The notes under the pieces: model-generated
Seen by the model: only the letters and a program-made list of their open reading frames with translations
The model's database searches: none
What the model was told of the DNA's origin: nothing
Translations under genes and position numbers: made by a program
Part shown: one piece after another, positions 6,684 to 10,605 of the stretch
Layout of the letters: each line of letters begins with the position of its first letter
Position numbering within the stretch: position 1 is the stretch's first letter
NCBI GenBank assembly: GCA_021795275.1
Contig: JAJYPO010000071.1
Span: 1-10,605, forward strand
Reading direction: 5' to 3'
Length of the DNA stretch: 10,605 nucleotides
From: Nitrospirota bacterium
GTDB taxonomy: Bacteria; Nitrospirota_A; Leptospirillia; Leptospirillales; Leptospirillaceae

Positions 6684-7415
6684 ATGGATCCCCTCCTCAT
6701 CGGAATCACGACCGATTACGCTCCGGCGGAGCTCGGTCGTGACCCGCGTTTTTTCCTGAAGTCCTCCTACGTCTCCTACTTTCAGGACGGGGGGGCGAGC
6801 GTCGTTCTTCTCCCTTTCCCATTCTCCCCTCATCAGCAAGACTGGAGATTCCTGGACGGCATCGTCCTGTCGGGCTCCGGACCCGACATTCCGCCAATGT
6901 TCTATGATGAAGAGAAAACCTTTCTTCCAGGTCACTGGATGCCGGAAGAGAGAGTGGCCTTTGAATTCTCCCTGATATCCCTGTCTGAGCGCGAGGGAAT
7001 CCCTCTCTTCGGGATCTGCGGAGGATTTCAAACCATGAACGTTTATCGGGGAGGCTCTCTGGTTCAGGACCTTCCTTCGATGTGCTCCGGAGGTCTCGTC
7101 CATCAGGATTCGAATCACGATGTCGCCCTGGGGGAGGGCTGGAAGGAGCTGTATGAACCGGACAGAGCGGCGATGTCTGGCAGGGCCTTGGTGAACAGCT
7201 TCCATCACCAGGGGGTCAAACGGCTGGGAGAGCGGCTGAAGGTCGAGGCGATCTCCGGAGACGGCCTCGTCGAAGGCTTCCGGGACCCCGATCATCCCTT
7301 TTTCGTGGGCGTGCAGTGGCATCCGGAAAGGATGCCTTCAGGGGACTCCTTCAGTCAGGGTCTTCGGAATGCTTTTCTTGACGCCTCCCGAACCTTCCGA
7401 AGCCGTCGCCGGTGA
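6684..7415 (+). CDS. PuuD-like class I glutamine amidotransferase (peptidase C26, gamma-Glu-GABA hydrolase family)
   Basis: A 243-residue class I amidotransferase fold. The nucleophile elbow is FGIC112GGFQTMNV. The His-Glu pair is H213 and E215 in QWHPE. VLSGSGPDI (61-69) is the oxyanion-side glycine loop, and NSFHHQ (171-176) is typical of PuuD/peptidase C26 proteins. Relatives hydrolyse gamma-glutamyl bonds, as in gamma-glutamyl-GABA during putrescine breakdown. No other putrescine gene is in view, so the true substrate is open. The family usually has Arg after the catalytic Cys (CRG); here it is Gly. The gene starts 14 bases after the helicase stop with GAGGGCGG about eight bases upstream, so cotranscription is likely. 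A short Arg-rich end follows the domain. Its stop codon abuts that of the convergent gene. Confidence 0.85.
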   Translation: MDPLLIGITTDYAPAELGRDPRFFLKSSYVSYFQDGGASVVLLPFPFSPHQQDWRFLDGIVLSGSGPDIPPMFYDEEKTFLPGHWMPEERVAFEFSLISLSEREGIPLFGICGGFQTMNVYRGGSLVQDLPSMCSGGLVHQDSNHDVALGEGWKELYEPDRAAMSGRALVNSFHHQGVKRLGERLKVEAISGDGLVEGFRDPDHPFFVGVQWHPERMPSGDSFSQGLRNAFLDASRTFRSRRR

Positions 7416-8354
7416 TCAGCCCCGTCCAGGGGAATGGGGGGGTGGCCCCTGATCGTTTCTCCCCCTGGGGCGCCTCCGGAGAGGAATCTGGCCATTCTTG
7501 ACGACCCTTCGCATCGCTCTCCTTCTCCATCGAGCGATGGTGGCGGGTGTAATTTTCAGGACCGCGTCCGGATCGAAAAGACGCCGTTCCCGGATTCGTC
7601 CGTTTCGGATCGACTCGATGCGGAGAACGACCGGGATCCGGCCGCCTTCCACCCACTCCTCGAATTCTGAAGGGCGGAGCCCCAATTCCCGTCTGACTTC
7701 CATGTCGCTCCAGAGAGAGCGCACCCAGTCATGAAAATCCCGTTCCCGTTGACGCTCCCTTTCGGCCTCCAGGCGGATTCTTTTCTTTTCCTCCCTCAGG
7801 AATGCCCGGGCTTTCTTGAAACTCTCCAGAACCTCTTTTCGGGGAAGACGGTGTTCATGGTCTTCCATCATCCGTTCGACGCCCAGAGCGATAGGACGAT
7901 CCAGGTTGCCTGATGGACGAAGCTTTTCGGGCGGAAGGCCGGAGAGAACCATGGCAAAGAGTCGCCACGGATCCCGGGTGAGAAGGGTAAAGCGAATGAC
8001 CGGATCGTGCTCGCCGCCGACCTTGTCGTACAAGAGAGCGGAGATGGCCTTCCTGAGTTTATCCAGAGCCCCGGGAGTCGAATTACCGATAACCTCTCCC
8101 GAGAGATGGCCAGCGAGGGCCTTCAGATCGTCCTCGGTCAAACGGCCGGATTCGATTCCCAGAAGGGAGAGGTCCCGGCCTACCGAAGCAGACTTGAGAG
8201 CCCCATAAACAGTCTCAAGGAGAGCCGCATCGGTGGAAGAGCTGTAAATCCACTCATCGATCTGATGGAGGGACGGAAGAGGGAGATCGCGACTTTCAAA
8301 GGTCTGGAGAATCCAGACCCGATCGCGACCGATGGTGGGTCCGCCGGAGCTCAT
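7416..8354 (-). CDS. Unrecognised protein coupled to nagZ, with charged helix and possible HTH-like C-terminal part
   Basis: I do not recognise this 312-residue protein. The start ATG (8352-8354) overlaps the nagZ stop as ATGA, with GGAGGGGG just upstream; further in-frame ATGs at 8366 and 8390 would lengthen it by 4 or 12 residues but overlap nagZ more. There is no signal peptide or membrane segment. Residues 1-165 look globular and acidic. Residues 170-212 form a strongly charged helical stretch (KKARAFLREEKKRIRLEAER), probably coiled coil. Residues 218-267 (RRELGLRPSEFEEWVEGGRI, then a basic turn, then RRLFDPDAVLKI) resemble the layout of MerR/excisionase-type winged HTH domains: helix, turn, helix ending in EGxIP, basic wing, DPDAV helix. 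Residues 275-300 are very Arg-rich. DNA or RNA binding is inference. Codon use and coupling indicate a real gene. Confidence 0.75.
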   Translation of the reverse strand: MSSGGPTIGRDRVWILQTFESRDLPLPSLHQIDEWIYSSSTDAALLETVYGALKSASVGRDLSLLGIESGRLTEDDLKALAGHLSGEVIGNSTPGALDKLRKAISALLYDKVGGEHDPVIRFTLLTRDPWRLFAMVLSGLPPEKLRPSGNLDRPIALGVERMMEDHEHRLPRKEVLESFKKARAFLREEKKRIRLEAERERQRERDFHDWVRSLWSDMEVRRELGLRPSEFEEWVEGGRIPVVLRIESIRNGRIRERRLFDPDAVLKITPATIARWRRRAMRRVVKNGQIPLRRRPRGRNDQGPPPHSPGRG

Positions 8355-9337
8355 CGCCCCCTCCATCGGTGAGCATTCACCCTCATCCACTCCTCCCGAT
8401 GTTCGATGGCTCGGATCGCGGGGGGCCAGCCTTCGCGAACCTTCCTGTCGACGGTCTCATAGACCTTCAAAGCGGCCTCCTTGTTCCTCAGGACGAGAAG
8501 ACCATCGCATCCGGCCCCGAGCGCCGACAAGGAGGCATTGGCGACTCCGTTTCTGGCCACAGCCTCCATCAGGAGGTCATCAGAGAGAATCAACCCGCCA
8601 TATCCAAGACGCTCCCTGAGGAGATCGGAGACGATCGCCCGGGAGAGAGTGGCCGGATGGAGGTCGTCCCAGGCCGGATAGACGACATGGGCCGTCATCA
8701 GCATGGGAATCCCCGCGGAGATGGCTTCACGGAAAGGGACCAGCTCCCTGTTCTCAAGAACCTCTCTGGACACCTGGACGGTCGGAAGGGCGAGATGGGA
8801 GTCGAGGTCGGTATCGCCATGGCCCGGGAAATGCTTGCCGCAGGGAATGATTCCTTCTGCCTCGAGTCCTTCGGCAAAGGCCATTGCCAGGCGACCCACC
8901 GCAAGGGGATCGGAGGAAAACGCCCGATCTCCGATGACGGGATTGCCGGGGTTGGAATCGACATCCAGTACAGGAGCGAAATCCACATCGAATCCCAGTT
9001 CCCTGAGGGCCCGGCCGAGTTCCCGGCCAGCCTCCCTGATCCGGACCGGATCGCCGGTCTTCCCCAGGGTTCGCATCGGAGGAAGAACGGGAACCCCCTC
9101 CCGAAGCCGGGCCACCCTCCCCCCCTCCTGATCGACCGCAATCAGGACCTGTCCCGAGGGACAGCTTTCCCGGATCGCGAGGATGAGCTCCCGGACCTGA
9201 CCGGGAGAGCGGACATTTTCCCGGAAGATCACCACTGAAGCCGGATCGATCGTTTCAAGGAATCTCCGGTCTTCCGGACCGAGCTCCGGTCCGGGAACGC
9301 TGACCCACAAGAGAGCGCCGGAATTCACCCTGCCCAT
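8351..9337 (-). CDS. nagZ: Beta-N-acetylhexosaminidase NagZ (GH3), cell-wall recycling
   Basis: A 328-residue GH3 enzyme that removes GlcNAc from GlcNAc-anhydromuropeptides in the cytoplasm during peptidoglycan recycling. Diagnostic features are IAVDQEGGRVARL (66-78), DFAPVLDVDSNPGNPVIGDR (119-138), KHFPGHGDTDLDSH (168-181, the NagZ His/Asp acid-base loop) and LSDDLLMEAV (251-260), with the nucleophile expected at the first Asp, D253. Length is normal for single-domain NagZ. I chose ATG 9337 because GGAGG lies four bases upstream; the earlier in-frame ATG at 9358 lacks a ribosome site, and the 406-codon open frame is an extension into rdgB. It overlaps rdgB upstream by 13 bases and the next gene by 4. 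No signal peptide, as expected of the cytoplasmic enzyme. No ampG, ampD or ampC is in view. Confidence 0.93.
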   Translation of the reverse strand: MGRVNSGALLWVSVPGPELGPEDRRFLETIDPASVVIFRENVRSPGQVRELILAIRESCPSGQVLIAVDQEGGRVARLREGVPVLPPMRTLGKTGDPVRIREAGRELGRALRELGFDVDFAPVLDVDSNPGNPVIGDRAFSSDPLAVGRLAMAFAEGLEAEGIIPCGKHFPGHGDTDLDSHLALPTVQVSREVLENRELVPFREAISAGIPMLMTAHVVYPAWDDLHPATLSRAIVSDLLRERLGYGGLILSDDLLMEAVARNGVANASLSALGAGCDGLLVLRNKEAALKVYETVDRKVREGWPPAIRAIEHREEWMRVNAHRWRGR

Positions 9338-9957
9338 GCGTCCTCCAGTCCAAGGCATAGCTGACGGAACGCCCTGAAACGATGAGAAATTTTGTTCTTT
9401 TCCGATGGAGCCATGACTCCGAAACTCGCCCGATATCCGTCGGGGATGAAAAGGGGATCGTACCCGAATCCTCCCTCCCCCATGAATCCGTTGGCGATGC
9501 GGCCCGAGACCCGGCCTGAGGAGGCGGCTCTCAGAGCTCCGGTAGAGATGTCGATCGCCACCAGGACGCAAACGAAGTCGGCCTGGCGATCGGGGCCGGA
9601 GAGTCCCTTCATGTTTTTGAGGAGGAGCTCCCGATTCTTCAGATCGGTCGCTTCCTCGCCGGCATATCGGGCCGACCGGACGCCGGGCGCTCCGGAAAGG
9701 GCAGGGACGACCAGCCCCGAATCGTCGGCGAAGAGAAGCCCCATCCTCTTTCCACGCAGGGCCCGGCCGAAGGCCTGGGCCTTCAGGAATGCATTGGCAA
9801 AAAAGGTGTCTCCTGTCTCCTCGATCCCGGGCGGGGGCGATTCTCGGGAGAAGGCGGCCACAACCCGAACCCCAGGAGGGGCCATTTCGTAAAACTCCTC
9901 CGCCTTGTGAGTGTTTCCGGTGCCGAGAAGGAGGACGAGCCCTTTCTCCTCAGCCAT
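9325..9957 (-). CDS. rdgB: RdgB/HAM1 non-canonical purine NTP pyrophosphatase (XTP/dITP)
   Basis: A 210-residue enzyme that cleaves XTP, dITP and ITP to the monophosphate and pyrophosphate, keeping deaminated purines out of nucleic acids. Motifs: LLGTGNTHKAEEF (10-22, nucleotide loop), FADDSGL (76-82, catalytic Asp expected at D79), GAPGVRSARYAG (89-100), GGFGYDPLF (162-170) and EKNKISHRFRAF (186-197). One family position is odd: the usual TFxENAxxKA reads TFFANAFLKA (51-60), with Ala54 in place of Glu; the codon is a plain GCC. ATG 9957 is used because the GTGN strand starts right after it; longer in-frame starts (9981, 10152) lie in the upstream gene. An AGGGAAG-like ribosome site precedes it. 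It overlaps the DHH gene by 8 bases and nagZ by 13. Confidence 0.92.
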   Translation of the reverse strand: MAEEKGLVLLLGTGNTHKAEEFYEMAPPGVRVVAAFSRESPPPGIEETGDTFFANAFLKAQAFGRALRGKRMGLLFADDSGLVVPALSGAPGVRSARYAGEEATDLKNRELLLKNMKGLSGPDRQADFVCVLVAIDISTGALRAASSGRVSGRIANGFMGEGGFGYDPLFIPDGYRASFGVMAPSEKNKISHRFRAFRQLCLGLEDAWAG

Positions 9958-10605
9958 TCCCGGTCTTCCCTGAGAATCCATCGCCGCAAAAGACAGGGCG
10001 AAGAGCCCCATCGGCTCCCTCGACTTCGTGAACGGGACGATCCGAGAGGAAGCCGGCAGCCTTGGCATGACCCCCTCCCCCGTAACGGGAAGCGATCCTG
10101 GAAAGATCGGGCCCTTCCTCGGTCGCCCGGAGGCTGTACGATACACGTCCATCCTTCCGGATGGACCAGATCACGACAAAGGGGGTTTCCGATTTCATCG
10201 CCCCCCCGATCTCCGAGGTCAGGAGAGGGGAGTTGACGAAAAAGGCCCGCTCTCCCGAGGAAAAGCGCCCCCAGACTCCCGTCTCGCGAATAGCCGTTTT
10301 CAGGAGCATCGACTGGTAGCGAAGAATGGAGCGTCCTTCGACGACGAGGGGGTTTTCTTCGGAGAGGGATCCGTATCCGAGGGTCCGGCAGAGGCTGTCC
10401 CAGACCTCGAAATCAAAGGCGTAGGAGGCCATGGCCGTCGTCACCTCAAGAGAAAGAGGGAGATTCCATCGCCAAAGATCGCGGTCCTCCACGTAGCGGA
10501 TCAGGTTTGGAACCGGTTCTCCAGGAAAGAAGCGCTGCCAGGCGATCATGGCTCCCGACCGGCTCATGTCGAAAACAATATCGGGATCCCCCGGATAAAG
10601 GCGCG
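9950..10605 (-). CDS. DHH/DHHA1-family phosphoesterase, C-terminal part (5'-truncated by window edge)
   Basis: 217 complete residues are visible; the frame is still open at the right edge, so the N-terminal DHH domain with the catalytic metal-binding Asp/His residues lies outside. The visible part includes the end of the DHH domain (DPDIVFDMSRSGAMIAWQRF, then PNLIRYVEDRDLWRW) and the DHHA1 substrate-binding domain with RYGGGGHAKAAGF, whose GGGGHAKAAGF is at 10049-10081. This pairing is found in bacterial RecJ/NrnA-like proteins that degrade short oligonucleotides or hydrolyse phosphoesters. FDMSRSGA and VEDRDLW are typical of a subgroup often annotated as DHH phosphoesterase of unknown substrate. 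A tail of about 32 residues follows the glycine motif. It is the upstream member of the leftward operon here and overlaps rdgB by 8 bases. Confidence 0.85.
   Translation of the reverse strand, partial: RLYPGDPDIVFDMSRSGAMIAWQRFFPGEPVPNLIRYVEDRDLWRWNLPLSLEVTTAMASYAFDFEVWDSLCRTLGYGSLSEENPLVVEGRSILRYQSMLLKTAIRETGVWGRFSSGERAFFVNSPLLTSEIGGAMKSETPFVVIWSIRKDGRVSYSLRATEEGPDLSRIASRYGGGGHAKAAGFLSDRPVHEVEGADGALRPVFCGDGFSGKTGNG

Noticed and set aside
8369..9238. 289-codon open frame on the + strand opposite nagZ
   Set aside because: It is antisense to a well-supported NagZ with all catalytic motifs and shows no family pattern of its own.
1..10605. CRISPR array, toxin-antitoxin, integrase or defence system
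   Set aside because: No regularly spaced DNA repeats, no IS ends and no recognisable defence or integrase motifs were seen on either strand.

Overview
This is a high-GC bacterial chromosomal window, densely coded, with nine protein genes, short intergenic gaps and overlapping start/stop codons. I see no IS element, integrase, CRISPR array, tRNA or rRNA. The mix (a giant Sel1-repeat protein, a small periplasmic mono-haem cytochrome c, a Spy/CpxP-like periplasmic protein, and housekeeping genes) would suit an acidophilic iron-oxidising Nitrospirota such as Leptospirillum. That is a low-confidence guess from general resemblance, not from a marker gene.

Left part, + strand: 1-3675 is the 3' part of one very large Sel1-repeat gene (1,224 residues visible, 34 repeat cores, N-terminus outside the window). 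After it come two small single-gene units, each with its own TATAAT promoter and each encoding an exported protein: a class I cytochrome c (3874-4203) and an LTXXQ (Spy/CpxP-like) protein (4305-4799). The terminator hairpin of the cytochrome gene lies directly on the upstream half of the next promoter. A 484-base gap (4800-5283) follows. It has lower GC and holds a hairpin, a near-consensus sigma-70 promoter, and a leader of about 300 bases with complementary segments. It leads into a DEAD-box RNA helicase of the RhlE type (5284-6669). A PuuD-like class I glutamine amidotransferase/hydrolase (6684-7415) starts 14 bases after the helicase stop and is probably cotranscribed.

Right part, - strand: a tightly overlapping operon reads leftward from the window's right edge. 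In transcription order it holds a DHH/DHHA1 phosphoesterase (partial), RdgB/HAM1 non-canonical purine NTP pyrophosphatase, NagZ beta-N-acetylhexosaminidase, and an unrecognised 312-residue protein with a charged helical segment and a possible DNA-binding C-terminal part. Overlaps are 8, 13 and 4 bases, so translational coupling is likely. The operon ends head-on against the amidotransferase gene: the two stop codons abut with no base between them.

I found no clear new defence or mobile system. The points most worth checking are the unknown NagZ-coupled protein, the long leader of the helicase gene, the missing family-typical Glu in RdgB, and the size and internal irregularity of the Sel1 array.
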